From Streptomyces olivochromogenes (GTDB taxonomy: Bacteria > Actinomycetota > Actinomycetes > Streptomycetales > Streptomycetaceae): a DNA stretch of 32,875 nt. The stretch lies in the NCBI RefSeq assembly GCF_001514115.1, contig NZ_KQ948471.1, positions 55,815-88,689 on the forward strand. The letters are read 5' to 3'. The first letter of the stretch is position 1. Every line of letters starts with the position of its first letter. Under the pieces are notes generated by a model. The model saw only the letters and a program-made list of their open reading frames with translations, made no database searches and had not been told where the DNA came from. A program made the position numbers and the translations under genes. Shown here piece after piece: positions 14,801 through 25,000 of the stretch.

Positions 14801-15742
14801 ATGGACACACCTCTCGCAGTTCAGGCTCGCGGGATCACCAAGTGCTTCGGCGACGTCGTGGCACTCGACAGCGTCGATCTGGACGTGGCACAGGGCCAGA
14901 TCCACGGCCTGGTCGGACCGAACGGCGCCGGCAAGACGACACTGCTCGGCCTCCTGCTGGGCCTGGCCGTCGCCGACAGCGGCCACCTCGAGATCCTGGG
15001 CACGCCGCTCAGGCGCGCGCTCGCCGCTCCCGACGGCGTCGCCGGCTTCGTGGACGGACCCGGCCTCTACCCCTCGCTCACCGCCCGGCAGAACCTCGCC
15101 GCGCTGGCCGCTCTGCGAGGCCACGACGCGCGGACAGCGGGAGTCGACGACGTGCTCGACCAGGTCGGGCTCACCGATGTCGCCGACGACCAGGCCCGCG
15201 GCTTCTCCCTCGGCATGCGCCAGCGCCTCGGACTCGCCGCCGCCCTGCTCACCAAGCCCCGGCTGCTCGTGCTCGACGAACCCTCCAACGGCCTCGACCC
15301 GGCCGGCAAAAAACACGTACACGGTGTCCTGACCCGGCTCGCGGCGGACGGAACCAGCGTCGTGCTCTCCAGCCACCGCATGGACGACCTCCAGGCACTG
15401 TGCTCCGAGGCCACCATCCTCGCCACCGGACGGGTCGTCTTCTCCGGCCCGCTGAGCAAGCTGGCCGCCGAGAACCGTGAACTCGACTACCGGCTGCTCA
15501 CCTCCGACCCCCAGGCCGCCCGCCGGCTGGCCCTCGATGCGGCCGCAGTCCGCGTCGTCGACGACACCGGGACACGGCACGACGCAGAGGCGCTCGTCGT
15601 GCGCGCGCCGGTGCCCGCCCTCGACGAACTGGTGGTGCGGCTCGTGCAGGCGGGCATCGCGCTGCGCGAGCTCGCCCCCCTGGTGTCGCCGCTCGAAGCC
15701 GCGTTCCTCGCCCTCACCGAGCAGAAGGAGACCGGCCGGTGA
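14801..15742 (+). CDS. ABC transporter ATP-binding protein
   Basis: This 313-residue ATPase has Walker A GPNGAGKTT, the signature FSLGMRQRLGLA, Walker B LLVLDEPSNGLDP and the switch His in SSHRMDDL. The Q loop is replaced by a segment reading GVAGFVDGPGLYPSLT, typical of the CcmA/antibiotic-resistance class. After the ATPase core a C-terminal regulatory extension of about 90 residues follows. ATG 14801 has GAAGAAGGGG just upstream. Its stop overlaps the GTG of the permease (GTGA), so the two are one unit; the phosphoesterase at 17099 follows. It powers the exporter from the cytoplasmic side. Confidence 0.9.
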   Translation: MDTPLAVQARGITKCFGDVVALDSVDLDVAQGQIHGLVGPNGAGKTTLLGLLLGLAVADSGHLEILGTPLRRALAAPDGVAGFVDGPGLYPSLTARQNLAALAALRGHDARTAGVDDVLDQVGLTDVADDQARGFSLGMRQRLGLAAALLTKPRLLVLDEPSNGLDPAGKKHVHGVLTRLAADGTSVVLSSHRMDDLQALCSEATILATGRVVFSGPLSKLAAENRELDYRLLTSDPQAARRLALDAAAVRVVDDTGTRHDAEALVVRAPVPALDELVVRLVQAGIALRELAPLVSPLEAAFLALTEQKETGR

Positions 15743-17094
15743 CCGCGACCCTCACCCACGACAACGTTGCCGCGGCCCGCCGCGTCTCCGTTCCGCGCGC
15801 CTACCGCTTCGAGCTGGTCAAGCTGGTCTCGCAATGGCGGATCCGGCTGCTGGTCCTCGCCTGCTGGATCGCGCCCGCGCTCTTCGTCGCCGCGGTGAGC
15901 CAGCAGAGCACGCTCCCCTCCGACACCCTCTTCGGCCGCTGGATGCACGCCACCGGGTGGGCCGGAACACTGGTGATGCTCGGCTTCGCGGGCACCTGGG
16001 CGCTCCCGCTGCTGACCTCGGTGGTCGCCGGCGACGTGTTCGCCTCCGAGGACCGGCTCGGCACCTGGCGCCACCTGCTCGTGGCGGTCCGCTCACCCAG
16101 GCGGATCTTCGCGGCGAAGGCACTGGCCAGCCTCACCGTCATCCTGCTGCTCGTGGCCGGACTGGCCGCGTCCAGCACGGCCGGCGGGATCGCGGCGGTC
16201 GGCGACCAGCCGCTGACAGGCCTCGACGGCCACCTGCTGAGCCCGGCGGACGCCGCAGGCAAGGTCCTGCTCGCCTGGATCTGCGTACTCGCCCCGACGC
16301 TGGCCTTCGCCGCGATCGGACTGCTCGGGTCCGTCACGCTGGGGCGCTCCCCGATGGGACTGCTGCTGCCCGCACTTGTCGCGCTCGCGATGCAGCTCGC
16401 CCAGATGATGCCGCTGCCCGTCGCCGTACGCCTCGCCCTGCCCAGCTACGCCTTCATCGCCTGGAACGGTCTGTTCACCAGCCCCACGCAGCTCGGCCCC
16501 CTCCTGATCGGCATCGTGGTCAGCCTGCTGTGGGCCGTGACCGCGACCGTGCTGGCCTACGCGCTTTTCCTGCGGCGCGACTTCACCAACCAGACCTACG
16601 ACGGCTCGGCGCGCCGCGCGGTCACCACCGCAGGTCTGCCGCTCGCCGCTCTGGTCGCCGTCACGGTCGCGGTGCTCGCCTCGGCGACCGGTGCCTCGGG
16701 CTCCGGGATCGAGCAGGACAAAGTGCAGCGCTCGGTTGCCACGGCGTTCGCCCACCTCTACCGCCTGCAGACCGAGCAGCTCAACCGCCCCGCCGTCACA
16801 GAAGCGCAGCTGAAGGCCACGGCGACGTGCGACAAGGGCAGCGTCAAGGTCGCCGCCGAGGGGCCGGGCAACGACTGGCGCTGCGTCGTGTCCTGGCATC
16901 TGCCCGGCATCGAGGTCGCGGGGACGGCGATCTACCAGCTCGACCTCACACCTGACGGTCGTTTCATGGCCGACGGCGACGGACCGAAGGAAGTCAACGG
17001 CTACTTCCTGGTCCGCACCCCGACCGGGGACGCACCCAACCCGCTGTGGCAGTTCGACGGCAACGTCGACCTGCTCGCCACCCCGAAGGGATGA
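15739..17094 (+). CDS. ABC-2-type permease with extracytoplasmic C-terminal domain
   Basis: This 451-residue membrane protein has about six transmembrane segments in residues 25-330 in ABC-2 arrangement. A last hydrophobic segment (LPLAALVAVTVAVLASATG) is followed by about 130 polar residues predicted to lie outside the membrane. This tail has one pair of cysteines (CDKGSV and WRCVV) and ends LLATPKG. Such a domain is not part of a standard ABC-2 permease and could contact the exported phosphoesterase encoded 4 bases downstream. The GTG start overlaps the ATPase stop and has AAGGAG nine bases upstream. The substrate is unknown. Confidence 0.85.
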   Translation: MTATLTHDNVAAARRVSVPRAYRFELVKLVSQWRIRLLVLACWIAPALFVAAVSQQSTLPSDTLFGRWMHATGWAGTLVMLGFAGTWALPLLTSVVAGDVFASEDRLGTWRHLLVAVRSPRRIFAAKALASLTVILLLVAGLAASSTAGGIAAVGDQPLTGLDGHLLSPADAAGKVLLAWICVLAPTLAFAAIGLLGSVTLGRSPMGLLLPALVALAMQLAQMMPLPVAVRLALPSYAFIAWNGLFTSPTQLGPLLIGIVVSLLWAVTATVLAYALFLRRDFTNQTYDGSARRAVTTAGLPLAALVAVTVAVLASATGASGSGIEQDKVQRSVATAFAHLYRLQTEQLNRPAVTEAQLKATATCDKGSVKVAAEGPGNDWRCVVSWHLPGIEVAGTAIYQLDLTPDGRFMADGDGPKEVNGYFLVRTPTGDAPNPLWQFDGNVDLLATPKG

Positions 17095-17098
17095 CTCC

Positions 17099-19852
17099 AT
17101 GCAGGTAGTACGGCAGCGCCGGAGCAACGAGAAGGAACAGATCAATCTCTTGGGCAGACGCGTCGGCCGCCGGAGCACTCTGGTGGCGGCGGGCATCGCT
17201 GTGGCCCTCGCCGTCACGGGCACCGCTGTTGCCTCGACGAGCCAGTTCGCCACCCAGCAGGTCGGCCAGGTCACCGCCAACGGCCAGGTCATCTCGAGCG
17301 ACCAGTACATCGCCCCGTACGGCAGCCGCACCGTCATCGACAACGGCAAGATCATGTCGTCCTCGGTCAGCCCGGACGGGAGCCATCTCGCGGCCTCGGT
17401 CACCGACGGCGACGCGTCGCTGGTCGTCATGGACCTCAAGACCGGGCAGGTGAAGCAGCGCGTCGGCACCGCCTCGACGGACGACCTGCGCATCACGAGC
17501 GGCGCCGTCGGCCAGGAGGGCCCCACGTACTCGCCCGACGGTTCGCAGCTGTGGCTGGGCCAGAGCGACGGCTACACCAAGTTCACCGTGAACGCGGACG
17601 GCACCCTCTCCAACCCGACGGCCGTCCCGATCCCGGCCGACGGCTCCAAGCACGCACTGGTGGGCGCCGCGGTGTTCTCGGCCGACGGCTCCACCGTGTA
17701 CGGCGCGGTCAACGGCCAGAACCGGGTGGCCGCCATCGACGCGGCGACCGGGACCATCAAGCAGAGCTGGGCCGTCGGCAACGCACCCCGTGGCATCGCC
17801 ATGGCCGGCAACAAGCTCTACGTCAGCAACGAGGGCGGGCGTTTGGCCAAGGCCGGCGACACCACGATCAACTCCTACGGCACCCAGGTCCCGGCCGACC
17901 CGCAGACCGGCGCCACCACCACCGGCACGGTCAGCGTCATCGACCTGGCGGACCCGACCGCAGCCGTCGGGAGCATCGACGTCGGTCTGCACCCGACGGC
18001 CCTGTACGCCAAGAACGGGGCGGTGTTCGTCACCAACACCGCCGACAACAATGTGTCGGTCATCGACACCCGCAAGAACAAGGTCGTGCAGACCATCGCC
18101 ACCCAGCCGTGGCCGGAGGCGTCGGTGGGCTACGAGCCCAACGCGGTGACGCTCACCGACGACGGCCGTCTGCTGGTGACGCTCGGCCGCGCCAACGCCG
18201 TCGCCGTCTACCGCTACAAGTCCCCGCAGGAGCCCGCCAGTTACGTCGGTCTGCTCCCGACGGACTACTTCCCCGCGGAGATCACCACCGTGGGCAAGAA
18301 GGTGATCGTCTCCAACACCCGTGGTATCGACGCCCGCCGCCCCACCAACAAGGCCGGGCACGGCACCCACGACACGACGTCGAGCCTGACGCAGTTCACC
18401 CTGCCGGACGACAGCGTCATCAGGTCCCGGACGGGCAAGGTCTTCCAGCAGAACGGCTGGACCCGCGGCTCGGTCTCGTCGGCCCACGGCAAGGGCAACC
18501 AGCGGCCGGTGCCGGTCCCGGCGCGGCTCGGCGCTCCCTCGACGATCAAGCACGTCTTCATGATCGTCAAGGAGAACCGGACCTACGACCAGGTCTTCGG
18601 CGACATGCCGCAGGGCAACGGCGACCCGTCGGTGACACAGTTCGGCGAGAACGTGACACCGAACCAGCACGCGCTGGCTTCGCAGTTCGGGCTGTACGAC
18701 AACACCTACGACATCGGCACGAACTCCGCCGAGGGTCACAACTGGCTGATGCAGGCCGACGACCCGGAGTACACCGAGTCCTCGGCCGGTGAGTACACGC
18801 GCAGCTACGACACCGAGGACGACGCGCTGGGCCACCAGAAGTCCGGCTTCATCTGGACCGGTGCGCAGGCGGCCGGGAAGTCCGTCAAGGACTTCGGCGA
18901 GTTCCAGTCGTTCGAGAGCAAGCCGGCCGGCGCGTCCTGGCAGAACCTGTACTGCGACACCAAGACCATGGAGGCGACCGGGCAGGACACCGCCTACCCC
19001 ATTCAAACGGGCTCGGCGATCCCGTCGCTCAACAAGGTGTCGGTGTCCGGCTTCCCGCTGTTCGACACCAGCGTCCCGGACATCTACAAGGAGCAGATCT
19101 GGAAGCAGGACTTCGAGAAGAACGGTCCGGCGAACCTGAACATGTTCTGGCTCTCCAACGACCACACCGGTGGTCCGGCGAACGCGGCCGCTCAGGTCGC
19201 GGACAACGACCTCGCGGTCGGCCGGATGGTCGATGAGATCTCGCACAGCAAGTACTGGAAGGACTCGGCGATCTTCGTCGTCGAGGACGACTCCCAGGCC
19301 GGCCTCGACCACGTCGACGGCCACCGTGCCCCCATCCAGATCATCAGCCCCTGGGCCCAGCACGCCGCCGTCGACAGCCACTACTACTCGCAGATCACGA
19401 TGATCCGGACCATCGAGCAGATCCTCGGGATCCACCCGATGAACCAGAAGGACAGCGCGGCCACCCCGATGCGCGGGGCGTTCACCCGGCACCCCGACTT
19501 CACACCGTTCAAGGCGCTGCCCAACCGGACCTCGCTGACCGACGGCCTGAAGACCCCGCCCGCCTGCGGCCTAGACACCCCGGCGCCGCAGGACCCCAGC
19601 GCAGCGGCCGTGCCCTCGGCCAAGGTACCGGCGGACAAGCGGGCACTCGCGGCGACATGGGAGGAGTGGAAGACGCACCAGCGGCTGACCGGGCCGGGCG
19701 CCATTCCCGACTTCGCGAACCCCGCACAGATGAACCACTTCACCTGGTACCAGACCCACGCGTGGACCACGCCCTACCCCGGCGAGAACAAGATCTTCGC
19801 GCCCAAGGACGTGCCGGGCGCCTACATCCCCTCGTCGGAGTCCGACGGCTGA
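17099..19852 (+). CDS. Exported YncE-like beta-propeller/phosphoesterase fusion
   Basis: This 917-residue protein carries an N-terminal signal or anchor (RRSTLVAAGIAVALAVTGTAVAST, about residues 24-46). The first half is a beta-propeller with YncE-like repeats (SVSPDGSHLAA, TYSPDGSQLWL, VFSADGSTVYGAV, VFVTNTADNNVSVID). From about residue 480 an alkaline phosphatase/phospholipase C-type phosphoesterase domain begins at IKHVFMIVKENRTYDQVFGD, with GHNWL, WLSNDHTGG and FVVEDDSQAGLDHVDGHR as metal-binding motifs. This two-domain family occurs in actinobacteria and probably hydrolyses phosphate esters outside the cell. The gene follows the permease by 4 bases, with GAAGGGATG serving as ribosome binding site, so all three are co-transcribed. 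A strong hairpin follows the stop. Confidence 0.88.
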   Translation: MQVVRQRRSNEKEQINLLGRRVGRRSTLVAAGIAVALAVTGTAVASTSQFATQQVGQVTANGQVISSDQYIAPYGSRTVIDNGKIMSSSVSPDGSHLAASVTDGDASLVVMDLKTGQVKQRVGTASTDDLRITSGAVGQEGPTYSPDGSQLWLGQSDGYTKFTVNADGTLSNPTAVPIPADGSKHALVGAAVFSADGSTVYGAVNGQNRVAAIDAATGTIKQSWAVGNAPRGIAMAGNKLYVSNEGGRLAKAGDTTINSYGTQVPADPQTGATTTGTVSVIDLADPTAAVGSIDVGLHPTALYAKNGAVFVTNTADNNVSVIDTRKNKVVQTIATQPWPEASVGYEPNAVTLTDDGRLLVTLGRANAVAVYRYKSPQEPASYVGLLPTDYFPAEITTVGKKVIVSNTRGIDARRPTNKAGHGTHDTTSSLTQFTLPDDSVIRSRTGKVFQQNGWTRGSVSSAHGKGNQRPVPVPARLGAPSTIKHVFMIVKENRTYDQVFGDMPQGNGDPSVTQFGENVTPNQHALASQFGLYDNTYDIGTNSAEGHNWLMQADDPEYTESSAGEYTRSYDTEDDALGHQKSGFIWTGAQAAGKSVKDFGEFQSFESKPAGASWQNLYCDTKTMEATGQDTAYPIQTGSAIPSLNKVSVSGFPLFDTSVPDIYKEQIWKQDFEKNGPANLNMFWLSNDHTGGPANAAAQVADNDLAVGRMVDEISHSKYWKDSAIFVVEDDSQAGLDHVDGHRAPIQIISPWAQHAAVDSHYYSQITMIRTIEQILGIHPMNQKDSAATPMRGAFTRHPDFTPFKALPNRTSLTDGLKTPPACGLDTPAPQDPSAAAVPSAKVPADKRALAATWEEWKTHQRLTGPGAIPDFANPAQMNHFTWYQTHAWTTPYPGENKIFAPKDVPGAYIPSSESDG

Positions 19853-19871
19853 CGCACGCTCATCGCGTCAA

Positions 19872-19907
19872 GGGCCCCCGGCCGGCGTCACCGCCGGCCA
19901 GGGGCCC
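19872..19907 (+). terminator. Terminator of the ABC-phosphoesterase operon
   Basis: GGGCCCC (19872-19878) pairs with GGGGCCC (19901-19907) and GGCCGGCG (19880-19887) with CGCCGGCC (19892-19899), giving a 15-bp stem with one internal C/A mismatch and a 4-base loop. Confidence 0.85.
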
Positions 19908-20246
19908 CCTTCTGCCCCCTGCGCGGCACATACAGGAGCCCCGCCGCGGAACGCGAGCCGCCTTCCCGCCGCGACCAGGAGAGCGCCGTGGCAGATGCCG
20001 GAATCCGGACGACGAGCCGCCGGGAACCCACCAGCCCCTGGCCCAGGCCGCGTTGGTACGAACCGTGCACACCTCCCGCCCCTGCCGGCCGTCCGGACAC
20101 AGGCCCGGCCGGCCCGCGACGCCAGCCGCGCCCAGGCCGCAACGGCAGCGAGACAACAAAGCATTGCCACCCCCGGCCACCCGGTTCCAGGTCACTGAAA
20201 CCATCGTGAAACCGCGCTGAATGCGCCCTGCCGCAACCTCCTCGGC
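19908..20246 (+). other. Non-coding stretch before the drug-exporter genes, with an 11-base direct repeat
   Basis: No convincing gene; a 73-codon ORF at 19988 has a fair ribosome binding site but only Pro/Arg-rich sequence. TGAAACC occurs at 20196-20202 and 20207-20213, one helical turn apart, and could be an operator. A nine-codon ORF (ATG 20221, stop 20248-20250) overlaps the ATPase start by ATGA and could couple its translation, but it has a poor ribosome binding site. Confidence 0.35.
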
Positions 20247-21227
20247 ATGACGACAACGACATCGCACTCACTCGCCATCGCGGCCAAGGGACTGCGCAAG
20301 TCCTACGGCGACAAGACGGTCCTCGACGGCATCGACCTGGCCGTGCCGGCCGGCACCATCTTCTCCCTGCTCGGCCCGAACGGCGCCGGCAAGACCACCG
20401 TCGTCAAGATCCTCTCCACCCTGATCACCGCCGACGCCGGCGACCTGCACGTCGGCGGCCACGACCTGGCCGCCGCCCCGCAGGCCGTACGGGCCGCGAT
20501 CGGCGTCACCGGGCAGTTCTCCGCCGTCGACGGCCTGATCACCGGCGAGGAGAACATGCTCCTCATGGCGGACCTGCACCACCTCTCCCGCAGCGAGGGC
20601 CGCCGCACCGCCGCCGAACTCCTGGAGCGCTTCGACCTGGTGGAGGCCGCGAAGAAGCCCGTCTCCACCTACTCCGGCGGCATGAAGCGCCGCCTGGACA
20701 TCGCCATGACGCTGGTCGGCGGCCCGCGGATCATCTTCCTCGACGAGCCGACCACCGGCCTCGACCCGCGCTCCCGCCACACCATGTGGGGGATCATCCG
20801 CGAACTGGTCTCCGGCGGCGTCACCGTCTTCCTCACCACCCAGTACCTGGACGAGGCCGACGAGCTCGCCGACCGCATCGCGGTACTGAGCGACGGCAAG
20901 ATCGCCGCCGAGGGCAGCGCCGACGAGCTGAAGCGGCTCGTCCCCGGCGGCCACGTCCGGCTCCGCTTCACCGACCCGGCCGCCTACCAGTCCGCCGCCG
21001 TCGCCCTGCGCGAGGTCACCCGCGACGACGAGGCGCTGGCGCTGCAGATCCCCAGCGACGGCAGCCAGCGCGAACTGCGCGCCATCCTCGACTGGCTGGA
21101 CTCCACCGGCATCGAGGCGGACGAACTGACCGTGCACACCCCCGACCTCGACGACGTGTTCTTCGCCCTGACCGGTCCCACCACCGTCCCCACCCAGCCG
21201 AACCAGCCCAAGGAGAACGTCCGATGA
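20247..21227 (+). CDS. DrrA-type drug ABC exporter ATPase
   Basis: This 326-residue ATPase closely follows the daunorubicin-resistance DrrA pattern: Walker A GPNGAGKTT, IGVTGQFSAVDGLITGEENM as Q-loop region, signature YSGGMKRRLDIA, Walker B RIIFLDEPTTGLDPRSR, and TTQYLDEADELADRI as H-loop region replaced by Gln. The C-terminal part includes TPDLDDVFFALTG, a typical DrrA end. Its stop overlaps the ATG of the permease (ATGA). No Shine-Dalgarno precedes the ATG at 20247. Function: energising export of a hydrophobic compound, perhaps an antibiotic. Confidence 0.92.
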   Translation: MTTTTSHSLAIAAKGLRKSYGDKTVLDGIDLAVPAGTIFSLLGPNGAGKTTVVKILSTLITADAGDLHVGGHDLAAAPQAVRAAIGVTGQFSAVDGLITGEENMLLMADLHHLSRSEGRRTAAELLERFDLVEAAKKPVSTYSGGMKRRLDIAMTLVGGPRIIFLDEPTTGLDPRSRHTMWGIIRELVSGGVTVFLTTQYLDEADELADRIAVLSDGKIAAEGSADELKRLVPGGHVRLRFTDPAAYQSAAVALREVTRDDEALALQIPSDGSQRELRAILDWLDSTGIEADELTVHTPDLDDVFFALTGPTTVPTQPNQPKENVR

Positions 21228-22009
21228 GCGCCCTCTCCCTCGCCGTCCGCGACTCGAACACGATGCTGCGCCGCAACCTCCTGCACGCGCGCCGCTACCC
21301 GTCCCTCACCCTGAACCTGCTGCTCACGCCGATCATGCTGCTGCTGCTCTTCGTCTACATCTTCGGCGACGTGATGAGCACGGGCATCGGCGGCGCCGAC
21401 CGCTCCGACTACATCGCCTATATCGTCCCGGGCATCCTGATGATGACCATCGGCGGCACCGTCATCGGGACCGCGGTGTCCGTCGCCACCGACATGAACG
21501 AGGGCATCATCGCCCGCTTCCGCACGATGGCGATCCACCGCGGGTCCGTGCTCGTCGGGCACGTCGTCGGCAGCGTGCTGCAGTGCATCGCCAGCGTGGT
21601 CCTCGTCGGCGCCGTCGCCGTGGCCATCGGCTTCCGGTCCACGAACGCCACCGCCCTGGAGTGGCTGGCGGCGTTCGGCCTGCTCGCGCTGTTCGCCCTG
21701 GCACTCACCTGGATCGCCGTCGGGATGGGCATGGCCAGCCCGAACGCCGAGGCGGCCGGCAACAGCGCACAGCCGCTGATCCTCCTGCCGCTCATCTCCA
21801 GCGCCTTCATCCCGGCCGACACGATGCCGGGCTGGTTCCAGCCGATCGCCGAGTACCAGCCCTTCACCCCGGCCATCGAGACCCTGCGCGGCCTGCTGCT
21901 CGGCACCGGGATCGGCAACAACGGGTGGATCGCGATCGCCTGGTGCGTCGGCCTGACCGTGCTCGGCTACCGCTGGTCGACGGCGTCCTTCAACCGCGAC
22001 CCGAAGTAG
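21224..22009 (+). CDS. DrrB-type ABC-2 permease
   Basis: This 261-residue membrane protein has six transmembrane segments, beginning LLLTPIMLLLLFVYIFG, and the ABC-2 family region PLILLPLISSAFIPADTMPGWFQ. It is the membrane partner of the ATPase just upstream, overlapping it by four bases. Its last 20 bases (21990-22009) overlap the 3' end of the converging BTAD regulator, leaving no room for a terminator between them. Confidence 0.92.
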   Translation: MSALSLAVRDSNTMLRRNLLHARRYPSLTLNLLLTPIMLLLLFVYIFGDVMSTGIGGADRSDYIAYIVPGILMMTIGGTVIGTAVSVATDMNEGIIARFRTMAIHRGSVLVGHVVGSVLQCIASVVLVGAVAVAIGFRSTNATALEWLAAFGLLALFALALTWIAVGMGMASPNAEAAGNSAQPLILLPLISSAFIPADTMPGWFQPIAEYQPFTPAIETLRGLLLGTGIGNNGWIAIAWCVGLTVLGYRWSTASFNRDPK

Positions 22010-25000
22010 CCGCCATGACAGCGCGGGCTTCCTCCCGCAACTCGTCCCGCTTCAGGGCGGCGTACTCCGACACCGCGTCGGCGTACGCCGCCCCGGCAGC
22101 GTCTCCGGCGGCCGCGACCGCCTTCCCGGCGCGGTCCGCCGACATCGTCGGCTGGAACTCGCGCATCACCCCCAGCCGTTCGGCCAGCGCGATCATCCGT
22201 ACGGCACCGGTGTCGCCGGACGCGAGCCCCGCCATGCCGAGGGCGTGCAACACCGTGCCGAACAAGGGGAGTTCGGAGGGCGAGCCGACCGGATCGCACA
22301 GCAGCGTCTGCAGCCGCTGCCGCAGCCGGTCGACCACCTCCGTGACCAGCCCGAGCCGGCCGGCGTGCGCGTGCGCCGTCACCGCCACCGACTGGATCAG
22401 GAACGCCCACGGGTCGAGCCGGGCGTCGCCGCCGCGCACCGACCCGGCCGCGAGCATCCGCTCCACGGCGCCGCGCCACAGGCCGAGCCCGACCTCCGTC
22501 AGCCCGCGGGAGAGCGCGATCTCGGCGCGCCCGCCGAGGTCGGGCCGGTAGAAGTCGTCCTGCTGCGGGATGTTGTCGCTCTCCGCCTGCCGCAGCCAGT
22601 AGTCGGCCTCGTCGGTCTCGCCGCGCTGCAGACAGGCGAGGACCAGGAGCGAGCGGATGCTGATGTAGTCGTGCCCGTCGCCGAGCCGCGGCAGCACCCT
22701 GAGCGCCGCCTGGAGATGCTCGTACGCCTCCTCGCCCCGCCCCGTGCGCAGGCACAGTTCGCTCAGCCGGGAATGCACCATCAGCTGCACGGACGGATTG
22801 TCGACCGCTGCCAGTCCGGCGACCGCCCGGCGGGCCGAGACGAGCGCGCGGTCGATGTCGTGCTCGAACTCCCAGACGTAGCAGGCGACGCACTCGGCGA
22901 TGCCGGAGAGCAGCGGCTGCTCGCTGCCGCAGAGCGCCTGCAGCACGTCGTAGCCGGGGGGCCGTATCTCGGGGACCGCGCTCAGCACGAGGGCGGTGGC
23001 GCGCATCAGTGTGTCCGGCGGGGCCGGGGGCAGCCGCCGGAGGGTGACGAGCTGGCGTACGGCGCGCGGGCCGGTGCCCATGAACACGGTCGCCGTGCCC
23101 AACACCGCGGCGGTGCGGGCGACTTCGACGTACTCGGGCCCGGGACGGTAGTGCGACAGCGGCGGGCCGGTGTCCGCGGCGATGGCGGCGAGGCGGGGAA
23201 AGCTGGTGCCGGTGGACCACAGACTGGCGAGGACGGCGGTGACGGCGGCGGTGGCGGGGTTGTCCGTACGGGCCAGGGCGTGCCGCAGGGCCAGCACGAG
23301 GTTGTCCTGCTCGGCCTTGATCCGCTCCCAGGCGGCCTGCGCATCCGAACCGAAGAGCGCGTCGTGGTACGCGACCCCGAAGTCCCGCGCCCAGGCGAGG
23401 AAGCGGCCCACGGCCTCCTCGTCCCCGCCCGCCTCCGCCCGCCGGGCCGCGCTGAACTCCCGTACGGTCTCCAGCATCCGAAACCGCACCCCGGCCGGGG
23501 TCTCGGCGACGGTGAGCAGCGACTGACCGGCCAACTGCTCAAGAAGCAACAGCGCATCCTCGCCGAGCACTTGCTCCGCCGCTTCACCGCCAAACCCTCC
23601 GGGGAACACGGACAGCGTGCGCAGCGCCGCCCGGGCATCCTCCGCGAGCAGGTTCCAGCTCCACTCCACGACCGCGTGCAGCGTGCGGTGGCGCTCCGGA
23701 ACACCCCGCACTCCGCCGCGCAGCAGCGCGAACCGGTCACCGAGACGGCGGGCGATCTCCGGCACCGACAGCACCCGCACCCGCGCCGCGGCCAGCTCCA
23801 CGGCGAGCGGCAGCCCATCGAGGTGACGGCACAGCCCGGCCACCGCGTCCGGCGGCAGCTCCACGCCGGGCCGGGCGGCCCGGGCCCGCTGCGTGAACAG
23901 CTCGACGGAGATGTCCAGACCCAGCTCCGGCAGCGCGTACACCGCCTCCGACGTCAGGCCCAGCGGGGCCCGGCTGGTGGCCAGCACCCGCAGGTCCTTC
24001 GAGGAGGAGACCAGCGCCTGTACGAGGCCGGCGGCACCGGCGATGACCTGCTCGCAGTTGTCGAGGACCAGCAGCGCGGACCCGGAGCCGAGCACGCCGA
24101 GGATGCCGGACACCGGGTCGTGGCCGCTCACCGCACCCGGCCGGCCCTCGCCCGCGCCGAGCGCGGAGGCCACCTCCGCGGCCACGTCCTCGTCCGCCGT
24201 GACACCGGCGAGCGGCACGAAATACACCACGCGCTGCTCGGCCCGGCGGCTGACGGCGTGCGCGAGCCGGGTCTTGCCGAGGCCGCCGGGGCCGACGACG
24301 GTGACGGCGCGGGAGGCGCGCAGCAGCCGCTCCACCGCCGCGACGTCCTCGGCCCGGCCCAGCAGCGGGTTCGGCTCGTGCGGCACACCGTGCCTGGCCA
24401 CAGGCGACTCGCCGCGCAGCAACTCCTGCTGTACGGCCTTGAGTCCGGCGCCCGGATCCGTGCCGAGCGTCTCGCGCAGCTCACGGCGGTACGCCTCGTA
24501 CCGCATCAGCGCGGCGGACGGGCCCGCCGTCGCCGCCTCGGCGCGCAGCAGTTCGGCGAGCACTTCCTCGTCCCGCGGATGCTCCGAGGCGGCCACGGCC
24601 AGCGGTCCGGCCGCCTCCGCGTGCCGCCCCAGCCGGGCGAGGGCGAGCGCCCGCGCGCGCAGGAGCGCGCCGCGGACCGGGGCGCGCTCGGCGCGCAACG
24701 CGGCCACGGGGTCGTCGGCGCTGCCGGCCCCGTCGGGAGTGCCCTCCCACAGCGCGAGCCCGGACTCGGCCGCGGCCAGCGATCCCGCGTGGTCCCCGGC
24801 CCTGGCCCGGTCAGCGCCGGCGGCGGCGTGCAGCAGCAGGGCGGAGCTGTCGACCCGGTCCTCGGCGAGCGCGAGCCGGTATCCGGCCGGCGTGCTCGCA
24901 AGGACGTCGGCGCCCAGCTGTGCCCGCGCCCTGGACACGAGGACCTGCACCGCCTTTCCCGGCCGCTCCGGCAGCTCGTCCGGCCACAGCCCGGCCACCA

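Noticed and set aside
16994..19492. 832-codon minus-strand ORF opposite the phosphoesterase
   Set aside because: Low-complexity Val/Asp/Gly/Arg composition, no motifs, fully opposite a well-supported gene.
19988..20209. 73-codon ORF with a fair ribosome binding site
   Set aside because: Pro/Arg/Ser-rich product with no domain or signal peptide; probably chance.
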